Source: Rikenellaceae bacterium | Lineage (GTDB): Bacteria > Bacteroidota > Bacteroidia > Bacteroidales > Rikenellaceae | Reading direction: 5' to 3' | NCBI GenBank assembly: GCA_020859875.1 | Contig: JAJBVJ010000121.1 | Span: 1 to 18,958, forward strand | DNA: 18,958 nucleotides | Shown: positions 1-7,723 of the stretch, in pieces | Position numbering within the stretch: the stretch's first letter is position 1 | Layout: every line of letters starts with the position of its first letter | Position numbers and translations under genes: made by a program | Notes under the pieces: generated by a model | The model's database searches: none | Told to the model about the DNA's origin: nothing | The model's input: the letters and a program-made list of their open reading frames with translations, nothing else

Positions 1-77
1 CCCCCACCCATGAGGCGTTTCAACCCGGTGTTTTGCCGTTTCACCGGATTCTTAATTCCCGGCAGGCTAAACCGGCC

Positions 78-85
78 TATCTTTG
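78..85 (+). promoter_or_regulatory. Bacteroidota-type -7 promoter element
   Basis: TATCTTTG matches the Bacteroidota sigma-ABfr -7 consensus TAnnTTTG exactly. It lies 60 bases before the ATG at 145 of the Spy-like gene. No convincing -33 TTTG is visible 19-20 bases upstream (about 54-58 reads AATTC), so the call rests on the -7 box and its position. Transcription would begin near 92, giving a leader of about 50 bases. Confidence 0.55.
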
Positions 86-144
86 CGTTAGTTAATCGAC
101 CGGTTTGATATTATTTATTAATGGTTAACAAATGCAGAAGAGTT

Positions 145-636
145 ATGAAAAGTAGAATTAAATCGATGTTTGCAACGGCGGCGGCACTGGCCCTGATCGT
201 TTCGGCAAGCGCACAACCCCCTCAGGATAAACCGAAACACTCTCCGGAAGAGAGGGCAAAATTCATGGTAGAAAAGATGGCCGAAAAACTCGACCTGACC
301 GAACAGCAGCAACAGCAGATCCTCGACCTCCATAAAGAAATGGCGAAACAGAGGGGTGAAAGGCCGGAACATAATAAAGGTGAACGCCCCTCCAAAGAGG
401 AAATGGAAAAAACCAGGGAAGAGATGAAGGTCAAAATGGAGGAACGTAAAGCCGAAATGGAGGGCAAAATGCAGAATATCTTAACCCCGGAACAGTTCTC
501 CGTATGGAAAGAAAGCATGGACAAAATGGCTCCCCACGGACACGACCACAAAATGCGCGACGGGAAAAGGCCTTCAAAGGGAGATAAAAACCGGAATGGT
601 AAGGAATGCCCGGAAACGTGCGAATGCAAGCAGTAA
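145..636 (+). CDS. Spy/CpxP-like periplasmic protein with His/Cys-rich C-terminus
   Basis: This encodes 163 residues. The start at 145 is chosen over the in-frame ATG at 121 because it begins a clean signal peptide (MKSRIKSMFATAAALALIVS, cleavage near ASA/Q at 23). The mature part is charged, helical and Met/Glu/Lys-rich. It has two LTxxQ motifs (LTEQQ 51-55, LTPEQ 113-117), the hallmark of the Spy/CpxP family of small periplasmic chaperones and stress sensors. Family knowledge suggests a helical cradle that binds unfolded or metal-stressed envelope proteins. The C-terminus is unusual: an HGHDH cluster at 131-135 and three cysteines at 155, 159 and 161 (CPETCEC), which look able to bind metal. 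The gene has its own -7 element upstream and a strong terminator downstream, before the outer-membrane barrel gene. Family assignment is good; metal binding is inference. Confidence 0.85.
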   Translation: MKSRIKSMFATAAALALIVSASAQPPQDKPKHSPEERAKFMVEKMAEKLDLTEQQQQQILDLHKEMAKQRGERPEHNKGERPSKEEMEKTREEMKVKMEERKAEMEGKMQNILTPEQFSVWKESMDKMAPHGHDHKMRDGKRPSKGDKNRNGKECPETCECKQ

Positions 637-665
637 GTAAGATACTCCTACCTTAAACGATCGAT

Positions 666-711
666 GGGATTGCCCGTGATGCCTGCACGCATCGCAGGCG
701 ATCCCTTTTTT
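666..711 (+). terminator. intrinsic terminator after the Spy-like gene
   Basis: GGGATTGCC (666-674) pairs with GGCGATCCC (697-705), with one G-U pair. An inner stem GATGC/GCATC (678-682 with 689-693) caps it. Six T residues follow at 706-711. This is a textbook Rho-independent terminator 30 bases past the stop at 636. It separates the Spy-like gene from the barrel gene at 772, or acts as a partial terminator if the two are co-transcribed. Confidence 0.85.
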
Positions 712-771
712 ATATAAAACATTAAGACTGCCGACCTGACGACCCGACGTAACCCGCAAACCTGTTAATCG

Positions 772-3654
772 ATGAAAAAAATTATTCTCGCTTTCGCCCT
801 CGTGCTATGCACGGGTTCCCTCTATGCCCAAAGGGGAACAATACGGGCCACCCTCCTGGATGCCGCCGATGAAAACCCGATTGCCGGAGCTGTGGTCGCC
901 GTTCAGAATGAGAAAGATTCAGCCGACATCAAGTATTTCACTTCGGTGCACCAGGGAGCCATCTCTATACCGAATTTAGATTATGGCGATTATAACATTA
1001 CCATATCTTTCCTGGGATATAAGGATCAAAATAAAAAGGTGAAGGTGGACAGGCCTTCCGTAAATTTAGGGAATATCTACTTGACCGAAAGTGCCGTAAC
1101 CATAGATGCAGTCGTAACCCAGGGACAGGCCATGCGTACCTCCCAGAAAGGGGACACCGTGGTTTACAATGCGGACGCATTTAAGGTTGCAAAAGATGCC
1201 GACACCGAAGCACTCCTTTCAAAAATGCCCGGTATTACCATCCTCGACGGAGAGGTCGAGGCGCAGGGCGAATCGGTGGGTAAGGTTTTTGTCGACGGTA
1301 AGGAATTCTTCGGACAGGACGTAAGCACCGCGATCAAGACACTCCCGGCCGAAATGGTCTCCCGGGTGGAAGTTTATAACAAATTGAGCGATATGGCCGA
1401 ATTCTCCGGCGTCGACGACGGGGAGGGTTTCAAGGCTATAAATATCGTTACCCGTGCCGAAAAGCGTACCGCCCAATTCGGGAAAATATACGGCACGTGG
1501 GGAATCTCGGACAAATATCTCGCAGGGGCTAATATCAACATATTCAACGGCAACCACCGGGTGTCCCTTCTCGGGATGGCCAACAATACCAACCAGCAGA
1601 ATTTCGCCTTCGAGGACATCCTCGGGGCTGTTTCCGGTGGAAGCAGCGGGATGAGCTCGCGCGGTGGCGGCAATATGCGGTTCCGTGGGGCGAGCGGTGC
1701 CCGCAATTTTATGGTTCGCCAGCAGGACGGAGTCTCGCAGCTGCAGTCGTTCGGGCTGAACTATACCGGAACATGGGCCAAGAAACTCGAAGTCGAGGGA
1801 AGCTACTTTTTCAATAACTCCAGCAATAAGTATCGGAGTGATGCCGACAGGACATACCTCAATCAGTATCAATGGGCCGACACGATCTCCAACACCCAGA
1901 GAACAAAAAACAACGAGCACCGGTTCAATGCCAAGTTCGAATATAAAATAAACGACAACCACCAGTTGATGATGCGTCCCTCGTTCAGTTTCCAGAACTA
2001 CCGAAACGATAACAACGCCTTCACGGAAAGGTATGAACCGGATAACGGCGATTATGAAAAATACTACGATCATACCCTTACGAGTATATCGAAAAATTGG
2101 GGATTCAACGTTGGGAACAGTCTGGTTTACAGAGTGAAGTTGGGCAAGGACGGCCGGACGCTGGTAACCGACCTAAACGGACGCTACTCCAGGAACGACC
2201 GCGAAAGTTCGAGCTTTAACAATACCGTATACGCAGCCTATCCGACCAGTCCCGAGATCGTCCGTGACACCACACTGAGCTACTCCAAGAGCTACACGCT
2301 TACAGGAAGCCTGATGTACACCGAACCTGTTACCCAATATTCCCAACTCACCGCACAATACCGGGCCAATTACAGTTATTCGGATATCGACCGGCAAAGA
2401 TACGACCTGGAAGATGCCCGTAACAATCCGCTTTTGACCTATTACGACCCGGATTATTCCAACATATATAACAGCGGCTACCTAACCCAGCGCGTAGGCC
2501 CCGGCTACAACTACCGCAAAGACCGCACGAGCGTTACCGTAAACCTGGAGTACCAGCGCTCGACTCTGAAAAACGAACAGGAATACCCGGCAATCGACGA
2601 CCTGAAACACAACTTTAACAACGTAGTCTATTTTTCTCGCCTCGAACACTCTTTCAATTCACAGAATACAATCAGGGTATTCGCCCGATCTTCGACGACC
2701 AATCCCACCGTGACCCAGCTGCAGAACGTGGTAGATATATCGAATACCCAAAATGTCACCGAGGGAAATCCCGGTCTCAAACCCACTTATCAGCACAGCG
2801 TTTTCGCAAATTACAACCGCTCCATTGTGGAAAAAGGGAGCACTTTCATGCTGATGGCCCACATTAACGTGGAGAACAATTATATTGCCGACGATGTTAC
2901 GGTATCGACCGGAAACAACATCCAACTCCCCGACGGAACATTTCTTCAGGTGGGAAGCCAATATAAAACCTACCGCAATATGTCGGGTAGCTGGAACTCG
3001 ATGATCGGGATGAACTACGGTTTCCCGGTTAAGACTATCCGAAGCAATATAAATTTCAATCTCAATGCAAGCCTTCGGGAGACTCCGAGCCTCGAGGACG
3101 GGGAAAAAAATAAACTCTTCGGCCAGTATTACAACGCCGGGATAGTTATAGGAAGCAATATCAGCGAACGGCTCGACTTTACCCTCACCTATAACGGGGG
3201 TTACAACCTTGCAAAAAATTCCATGACCGACAATAACGAATCACTGGTTCATTACGCTTCCATACGATTCAAATGGGTTACCTGGGCCGACTTCACATTT
3301 TCCGGCAACGGCTCCTTCACCCAAAATAAAGGGATCACCCAGGATTACAACGACAAGGTGTATCTGCTGAACCTGGCCCTGGGTAAAAAGATATTCCGAA
3401 ACCGCAGGGGCGAGGTGACGGTAGGTGTAAATGATATTTTCAACCAAAAGACCAACTTTCGCCGTACCGTTACCACCAACTATATCGAGAACCTGAAATA
3501 CAACACGCTCGGCCGGTACTACGTCGTCCAGTTCGTCTACAACCTGCGAAGCTACGGCGGCCGGGGTTCTTCGGACGGAACTCCCGACTCCCTCTCTTCA
3601 CCCGGAGGCAGGCCGATGGGCCCGCCCCCGGGAGGAGGTCCTCCCCGTTTTTGA
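772..3654 (+). CDS. TonB-dependent-receptor-like outer-membrane beta-barrel protein
   Basis: A 960-residue outer-membrane protein. A signal peptide covers residues 1-20 (ending LYAQ). A carboxypeptidase-regulatory-like beta-sandwich follows at about 22-106 (NPIAGAVVAV, DYGDYNITISFLGYK). A plug-like region spans about 125-230 (DTVVYNADAFKV, ALLSKMPGI, VFVDGKEFFG, VSRVEVYNKL, INIVTR). The rest is Tyr/Asn/Arg-rich alternating strands typical of the Bacteroidota outer-membrane barrel family OMP_b-brl_3. A Gly/Ser/Arg-rich stretch at 288-310 probably forms a loop. The last strand (YYVVQFVYNLRSYG) is followed by a Gly/Pro tail of about 30 residues ending PPRF, so the barrel does not end on the C-terminal aromatic strand usual for Proteobacteria. 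The substrate is unknown. No SusD-like partner lies nearby, which argues against a standard SusCD glycan system. No clear promoter is seen in 712-771. Confidence 0.85.
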   Translation: MKKIILAFALVLCTGSLYAQRGTIRATLLDAADENPIAGAVVAVQNEKDSADIKYFTSVHQGAISIPNLDYGDYNITISFLGYKDQNKKVKVDRPSVNLGNIYLTESAVTIDAVVTQGQAMRTSQKGDTVVYNADAFKVAKDADTEALLSKMPGITILDGEVEAQGESVGKVFVDGKEFFGQDVSTAIKTLPAEMVSRVEVYNKLSDMAEFSGVDDGEGFKAINIVTRAEKRTAQFGKIYGTWGISDKYLAGANINIFNGNHRVSLLGMANNTNQQNFAFEDILGAVSGGSSGMSSRGGGNMRFRGASGARNFMVRQQDGVSQLQSFGLNYTGTWAKKLEVEGSYFFNNSSNKYRSDADRTYLNQYQWADTISNTQRTKNNEHRFNAKFEYKINDNHQLMMRPSFSFQNYRNDNNAFTERYEPDNGDYEKYYDHTLTSISKNWGFNVGNSLVYRVKLGKDGRTLVTDLNGRYSRNDRESSSFNNTVYAAYPTSPEIVRDTTLSYSKSYTLTGSLMYTEPVTQYSQLTAQYRANYSYSDIDRQRYDLEDARNNPLLTYYDPDYSNIYNSGYLTQRVGPGYNYRKDRTSVTVNLEYQRSTLKNEQEYPAIDDLKHNFNNVVYFSRLEHSFNSQNTIRVFARSSTTNPTVTQLQNVVDISNTQNVTEGNPGLKPTYQHSVFANYNRSIVEKGSTFMLMAHINVENNYIADDVTVSTGNNIQLPDGTFLQVGSQYKTYRNMSGSWNSMIGMNYGFPVKTIRSNINFNLNASLRETPSLEDGEKNKLFGQYYNAGIVIGSNISERLDFTLTYNGGYNLAKNSMTDNNESLVHYASIRFKWVTWADFTFSGNGSFTQNKGITQDYNDKVYLLNLALGKKIFRNRRGEVTVGVNDIFNQKTNFRRTVTTNYIENLKYNTLGRYYVVQFVYNLRSYGGRGSSDGTPDSLSSPGGRPMGPPPGGGPPRF

Positions 3655-3659
3655 TTTAG

Positions 3660-3684
3660 AAAGAGGCGTACACCGCCTCTTTTT
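3660..3684 (+). terminator. intrinsic terminator after the barrel gene
   Basis: AAAGAGGCG (3660-3668) pairs perfectly with CGCCTCTTT (3674-3682) around a five-base loop (TACAC), ending in a run of five T (3680-3684). It starts five bases after the barrel gene stop. The A-rich left arm could also let it work weakly on the other strand. Confidence 0.85.
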
Positions 3685-3710
3685 GTCGGACATTAAAATA
3701 TCGTCGAATA

Positions 3711-3742
3711 ATTGGATAGTAAATACCGGAGCCCTATCTTTG
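3711..3742 (+). promoter_or_regulatory. promoter of the lemA-htpX pair
   Basis: The -7 box TATCTTTG (3735-3742) matches TAnnTTTG exactly. A -33-like ATTG (3711-3714) sits 20 bases upstream, close to the TTTG-N19-TAnnTTTG Bacteroidota consensus. Transcription would start near 3749, leaving a leader of under 20 bases before the ATG at 3767. It lies just past the terminator at 3660-3684, so the pair is probably an independent unit. Confidence 0.7.
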
Positions 3743-3766
3743 GTAATCTAATCCAATAGAAAAATT

Positions 3767-4330
3767 ATGAATACAGGACTTATTATCACCTTTGCAGTAG
3801 TACTGCTTTTGGTATTATTTGTAGTTGCAAAGTATAACCGTCTGGTGAAACTGCGAAACAACCGCGAGAACGCTTTTGCCGACATAGACGTACAGCTCAA
3901 GCAGAGGCACGATCTCATCCCCCAGCTGGTGGAAACGGTGAAGGGTTATGCATCCCATGAGAAAGAGACTCTCGACCGGGTAATCCAGGCCCGTAACGGA
4001 GCCCTGCAGGCTAAGACGATAGACGATAAGATAGTTGCCGAGACGCAGCTGAGTTCTGCTCTTGCCGGAATGAGGATAACCCTCGAGGCTTATCCCGACC
4101 TGAAAGCCAACCGGAATTTCCTGCAGTTGCAGGAAGAAATTTCCGATGTAGAGAATAAATTGGCTTCCGTAAGGCGCTACTTCAATTCGGCGACCCGCGA
4201 ACTGAACAATGCCGTCGAAACCTTCCCGTCGAATATCATCGCCGGAATGTTCGGATTCCGCAAGGAAATGATGTTCGATTTGGGCGACACGAGAGCTACG
4301 CTCGAAGAAGCCCCCAAAATCTCCTTCTAA
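3767..4330 (+). CDS. lemA: LemA family membrane protein
   Basis: A 187-residue protein of the usual LemA length. One N-terminal membrane helix (about 5-21, LIITFAVVLLLVLFVVAKYN) is followed by a long cytosolic or periplasmic helical bundle. Family signatures are clear: KLRNNRENAFADIDVQLKQR, HDLIPQLVETVKGYA, EKETLDRVIQARN, YPDLKANRNFLQLQEEISDVENKLASVRR, YFNSATRELNNAVETFPSNI and a C-terminal GFRKEMMF. LemA has no defined biochemical activity. It is often encoded beside HtpX-like M48 proteases or TPM proteins, as here, where the protease gene begins two bases after the stop. A role in membrane-protein quality control with that protease is inferred. Confidence 0.93.
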   Translation: MNTGLIITFAVVLLLVLFVVAKYNRLVKLRNNRENAFADIDVQLKQRHDLIPQLVETVKGYASHEKETLDRVIQARNGALQAKTIDDKIVAETQLSSALAGMRITLEAYPDLKANRNFLQLQEEISDVENKLASVRRYFNSATRELNNAVETFPSNIIAGMFGFRKEMMFDLGDTRATLEEAPKISF

Positions 4331-4332
4331 AG

Positions 4333-5283
4333 ATGGAATATGTAGGGATACATACCCAGCAGAGACGCAACAACACCCGCTCCACGATATTGCTCATACT
4401 GTTCCCATGCCTTGTCCTGCTTCTGGTGTTTCTATTCTGTTTCATTCTGGCGGTCTTCGCCAACGACGGACAGAGCGAAGGTATCGGACAATTCGTGATG
4501 GAAATGTTTACGGGAGCGGCGCCCATAGCAATGGGGGTTGTTGTGATATGGTTCCTTATCGCCTACTTCACCAATACACGCATTATCAGCCGCGCCACAC
4601 ATTCCCGCCCGCTGGAACGGAAGGAGAATAAGCGGATATACAATATGGTGGAGAACCTGTGTATGTCGCAGGGGATGCCGATGCCGAAAATAAACGTGAT
4701 CGACGATCCGTCGCTCAACGCCTTTGCGAGCGGGATCAACGATAAAAGTTACACCGTGACGCTGACCACCGGCATAATGAACACGCTCAATGACCAGGAA
4801 CTGGAAGGGGTGATCGCTCACGAACTCTCCCATATCCGTAACCGCGACGTGCGACTGATGATCGTATCGATCGTTTTTGTCGGAATCTTTGCCATGGTGG
4901 CCCAGATGAGCCTTCGGATGGCCGTACACTCTCCCCGCAGCCGGAACAATAAAGGCGGCGGGGCCGCCATCGTCCTGTTGCTTGCAGCCTTGCTGGCAGG
5001 TCTGGGATATTTTTTCTCCACCATGATGCGTTTTGCAATTTCCCGTAAGCGGGAATATATGGCGGATGCCGGAGCGGCGGAGATGACCCGCAACCCGCAG
5101 GCCCTTGCAAACGCCCTGCGCAAAATCTGCGGGAATCCGGCGGTCGCTAACCTGGGACGCGACGACGTGGCACAATTGTTTATCGAGCATCCGAAAATGG
5201 GCGCCAATGGTAAGAAGAGCGGATCACTGTTCGCCACCCATCCGCCGATAGAGAGCAGGATCCGGATCCTGGAACAGTTCTGA
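4333..5283 (+). CDS. htpX: M48 family zinc metalloprotease, HtpX-like
   Basis: A 316-residue membrane protease of the M48 family. Helices fall at about 19-41 and 61-79 near the N-terminus, and at about 174-192 and 210-230 after the active site. The zinc-binding motif HELSH is at 163-167 (in GVIAHELSHIRNRD). The third ligand is probably Glu241 in KREYMADAGAAEMT, and the C-terminal THPPIESRI (302-310) is typical of the family. All catalytic residues are present. HtpX enzymes cleave misfolded inner-membrane proteins on the cytoplasmic face. Only two bases separate it from lemA, so the two are surely one operon. The stop is followed four bases later by the 58-bp palindrome. The symbol reflects similarity; orthology to E. 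coli HtpX is not certain. Confidence 0.9.
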   Translation: MEYVGIHTQQRRNNTRSTILLILFPCLVLLLVFLFCFILAVFANDGQSEGIGQFVMEMFTGAAPIAMGVVVIWFLIAYFTNTRIISRATHSRPLERKENKRIYNMVENLCMSQGMPMPKINVIDDPSLNAFASGINDKSYTVTLTTGIMNTLNDQELEGVIAHELSHIRNRDVRLMIVSIVFVGIFAMVAQMSLRMAVHSPRSRNNKGGGAAIVLLLAALLAGLGYFFSTMMRFAISRKREYMADAGAAEMTRNPQALANALRKICGNPAVANLGRDDVAQLFIEHPKMGANGKKSGSLFATHPPIESRIRILEQF

Positions 5284-5287
5284 TGGC

Positions 5288-5345
5288 ACTCAGCCAATAC
5301 AAAAGAGGCTTCGGGATCCCGAAGCCTCTTTTGTATTGGCTGAGT
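5288..5345. terminator. perfect 58-bp palindrome, bidirectional terminator
   Basis: Positions 5288 to 5316 are the exact reverse complement of 5317 to 5345: 29-bp arms, no mismatch, no spacer, centre GGGA/TCCC. The core AAAAGAGGCTTC (5301-5312) with its mirror GAAGCCTCTTTT (5321-5332) is a GC stem flanked by A and T runs, as in a bidirectional Rho-independent terminator. It fills the convergent gap between the M48 gene (stop at 5283) and the minus-strand permease gene (stop codon at 5346-5348). The palindrome continues 13 bp beyond each A/T run (ACTCAGCCAATAC and its mirror), which a terminator does not need. Confidence 0.85.
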
Positions 5346-6533
5346 TTATTTCACATCGCTACGGTTCATAACGAGGCGAATGCCGATGCATGCCAATATG
5401 AGATAGACGAAACACAATATCCAAAGGGTTGTGATTTCGGGCCGTACGTCCGCAAGATTCGCACCCATGGTCTGAACCCTCAAAAACCCTTCTACCCCGG
5501 CACTGCTCGGGAAGATCCTGCCGAAATTATACAGCCAGCCCGGGATGGCCTCCTTCGGCACGGAGGCTCCGCTTATAAGCAGCAGCGGGATAGAAGACCA
5601 GAGCAGGAAGAGTATCGAATTCTCCCTGTATTTGAAAAGGGTCGACAACGCGATCCCCAGGAATATACAAGCCAGGATATAGGGGATGAGAAAGGCCAGG
5701 ACATTCCATATGGGTGCGTTCATCGGCAGGTGGAACATCCTGTAATGGAAACTCAGAATATAGGAAAGGGTTACGGCATATATAGACATGTAGGCCGTCG
5801 CTTTTCCCAACACGATCGGAAGGGTCGACAGCCTTTTTTCACCTGGAGTGCGCAATCTGCGGTAAACCCCGAATTCGCGCCATGTCCCCCCTATCATTCC
5901 TATCCCGATCAGTAGCGTCTGCTGAATGATGACCATAATTATCGCAGGCATAAGGAATGTTCCGTAACCCAGATAAGGGTTGTACAGGTTTTTAAGGGTG
6001 AAATTTACGGGCGAGACCACCGCTTCGGCTTGCGGAGCGTTTATACCCTGCGCGATGAGGCGGGAAAATTCTACCTCGGTACCGTTCCCGGTAAGGCCTG
6101 CAACCACATCCGAAAAGACCTGACGATACATCAGAAAGTAGCTGGCGTCAACATATACCCCGACTATAGCCGGCACACCTTTGAGTAGATTCTTCTCATA
6201 ATCGTCCGGGATATAAACGATCCCGTATATCTTGCGGTCGAAAAATAGCTTCTCGGCCTCGGCCATATTCTCCGGGCTGTATACGACATTTATATTCGCC
6301 GCGGCATCGAACGTGCGGATAAGCTGGCGGCTGGCAGGTGTCATGCTGTTGTCGACCACCCCGACCGGAATATCTCTCAGCACTTCATTCTTGTATGCGA
6401 AGGAGTAGACGGTGGCATAGATAAGGATGGCGAAGATCATTATGAGCATAACCCCGGCATCGGTGAATATATGGCTGTATTCGGCCATGAGGACGGAGAA
6501 ATATTCGCGTATTTTTATCCTTAGCCTTTTCAT
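5346..6533 (-). CDS. ABC-2 type export permease (second of pair)
   Basis: 395 residues from the start chosen here. The ATG at 6533 overlaps the upstream gene's stop by one base (TAATG), which favours it over the in-frame ATG at 6548. Topology fits the ABC2_membrane_3 (YhhJ/YbhR-like) type: one helix at about 26-46, a large extracytoplasmic domain (50-185), then five helices at about 191-214, 240-262, 275-299, 304-322 and 368-388. Typical features are RDIPVGVVDNSMTPASR near the first helix, LYNPYLGYGTFLMP before the second, and GASVPKEAIPGWLYNFGRIFPSSAGVEGF near the end. It is a clear paralogue of the permease just upstream, so the two probably form a heterodimeric inner-membrane channel feeding the HlyD-like adaptor and TolC-like exit duct. 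Substrate unknown. No ATP-binding motifs occur in it or its operon. Confidence 0.88.
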   Translation of the reverse strand: MKRLRIKIREYFSVLMAEYSHIFTDAGVMLIMIFAILIYATVYSFAYKNEVLRDIPVGVVDNSMTPASRQLIRTFDAAANINVVYSPENMAEAEKLFFDRKIYGIVYIPDDYEKNLLKGVPAIVGVYVDASYFLMYRQVFSDVVAGLTGNGTEVEFSRLIAQGINAPQAEAVVSPVNFTLKNLYNPYLGYGTFLMPAIIMVIIQQTLLIGIGMIGGTWREFGVYRRLRTPGEKRLSTLPIVLGKATAYMSIYAVTLSYILSFHYRMFHLPMNAPIWNVLAFLIPYILACIFLGIALSTLFKYRENSILFLLWSSIPLLLISGASVPKEAIPGWLYNFGRIFPSSAGVEGFLRVQTMGANLADVRPEITTLWILCFVYLILACIGIRLVMNRSDVK

Positions 6534-7702
6534 TATAACTTCCCCCAATATTCGCTGTGCGAAGCGATCTTTTTAAGCCTCGGAAGGCAGAGCATCGGCA
6601 ACAGGATGAATAGCGTTAGCCAGCCCATATATCCGAGGGAATATATTACGGGCGCACCCCTCATAGCCTGATCTATAAAAATGTCCGTATAAAAAGTGAA
6701 CGGGAATATATAACTGAGTTTTTGCAGCAGGGGCGACATCGCCATCCGCGGGAAGGTCAGTCCGGAGAATGTAAAGGCCAACACCGAATATCCGCCGCCG
6801 ATCGAAAGCGACATGCGAAGGTTAGCCAGCACCGTAACGATTAATACAGCTATGGACTGGTAAGCGAGTATTAACAGGAAGGCCCCTACGGTGAGGGCAA
6901 AGATGTTTCCGTTCAGCGGAACACCTATCCACTTGTACATGATCGTATTCATCAGAAGGGCCATGAAGAACATCGATATCGTGTACGGGATCATCTTTCC
7001 AAACAGTGCGGCCCCCGTATTTCCACCGGCCACGGCGAACCATTCCCCTGCCGTGTAATTCTTTAATTCCGACCCTATGGCAAAAATGGTCAGCATCACC
7101 GAGAAAATCATCAGCATCATCGGAAGGAAACTCGGAAGCAGATAATATCCGTAATTGACGTAGGGATTGAAGAGGATGTGTCTGTCGAAATATACAGGCA
7201 GCACTTGTGCCATGGCCTCCTTTTCAGAAAGGCCGTTCTTCATCAGCACCTGCAGCTGGATGCCACTCGAAAAAGTGGTCACCGCTGTCTGGATATCCTT
7301 CCCGAGAAGTCCGTTGGCCGTGATATTGAGTCCGCTGATATATACGGCGACTCCGGTACGGGTGTTGCTCATTATATCTTTCTCGAAATAAGGAGGTACA
7401 TAGACCACCCCGAGAACTTTCCCTTCCCTTACCATCCGTTCGCCTTCGGCCATATCGGCGGCACCGTAAGCCACTATGGCCGAAGGGGTATCGTTTATCA
7501 TCGAGACGAGCGTCCGGGAGGTGGGAGTCTTGTCCATATCCACCACCGCTATCGGTATGTCCGTAGCGACCCCTTCTGAAAAAAGTACGGCAAAAAAAGC
7601 GAATGATATGGTCGGCAGGATAACCATGAGGGTAAGGTAGACAGGATACCGAAGTATCCGCCTACATTCCCTTATGAGCACCCTTGCCGTATTTTCGAAC
7701 AT
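6533..7702 (-). CDS. ABC-2 type export permease (first of pair)
   Basis: 389 residues, same plan as its downstream paralogue. A first helix lies at about 21-41 (YLTLMVILPTISFAFFAVLF), then an extracytoplasmic domain (TDIPIAVVDMDKTPTSRTL at 47-65) to about residue 180. LFNPYVNYGYYLLPSFLP (177-194) leads into five helices at about 187-209, 235-256, 266-291, 298-317 and 355-373. FSGLTFPRMAMSPLLQKLSYIFPFT (starting at 312) is the characteristic re-entrant segment of ABC-2 exporters. The stop overlaps the next start (TAATG), so the two permeases are probably made in equal amounts. The adaptor gene ends 21 bases upstream. Function is inferred as inner-membrane translocation of a drug, lipid or other small hydrophobic compound. 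Confidence 0.88.
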   Translation of the reverse strand: MFENTARVLIRECRRILRYPVYLTLMVILPTISFAFFAVLFSEGVATDIPIAVVDMDKTPTSRTLVSMINDTPSAIVAYGAADMAEGERMVREGKVLGVVYVPPYFEKDIMSNTRTGVAVYISGLNITANGLLGKDIQTAVTTFSSGIQLQVLMKNGLSEKEAMAQVLPVYFDRHILFNPYVNYGYYLLPSFLPMMLMIFSVMLTIFAIGSELKNYTAGEWFAVAGGNTGAALFGKMIPYTISMFFMALLMNTIMYKWIGVPLNGNIFALTVGAFLLILAYQSIAVLIVTVLANLRMSLSIGGGYSVLAFTFSGLTFPRMAMSPLLQKLSYIFPFTFYTDIFIDQAMRGAPVIYSLGYMGWLTLFILLPMLCLPRLKKIASHSEYWGKL

Positions 7703-7723
7703 GCGGTCAGACTGACTTTCGGA

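Noticed and set aside
25..47. CCGGTG/CACCGG inverted repeat with an 11-base loop.
   Set aside because: Six-base stem, long loop, no T run; too weak to call a terminator or operator without the upstream sequence.
10..108. 33-codon open frame at the left edge.
   Set aside because: It contains the TATCTTTG promoter box of the next gene and shows no protein features.
1219..2073. Long open frame (284 codons) on - opposite the barrel gene.
   Set aside because: The plus-strand barrel has clear domain signatures throughout; the reverse frame is a codon-bias shadow with no recognisable domain.
5288..5345. Fold-back chimera at an assembly join as the cause of the palindrome.
   Set aside because: Sequence beyond each arm differs and both flanking genes are intact and end naturally, so a fold-back join is unlikely, though raw reads would settle it.
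5283..5915. Open frame of 210 codons on + opposite the second permease.
   Set aside because: It starts in the terminator palindrome and lacks hydrophobic or domain patterns; the minus-strand permease accounts for the region.
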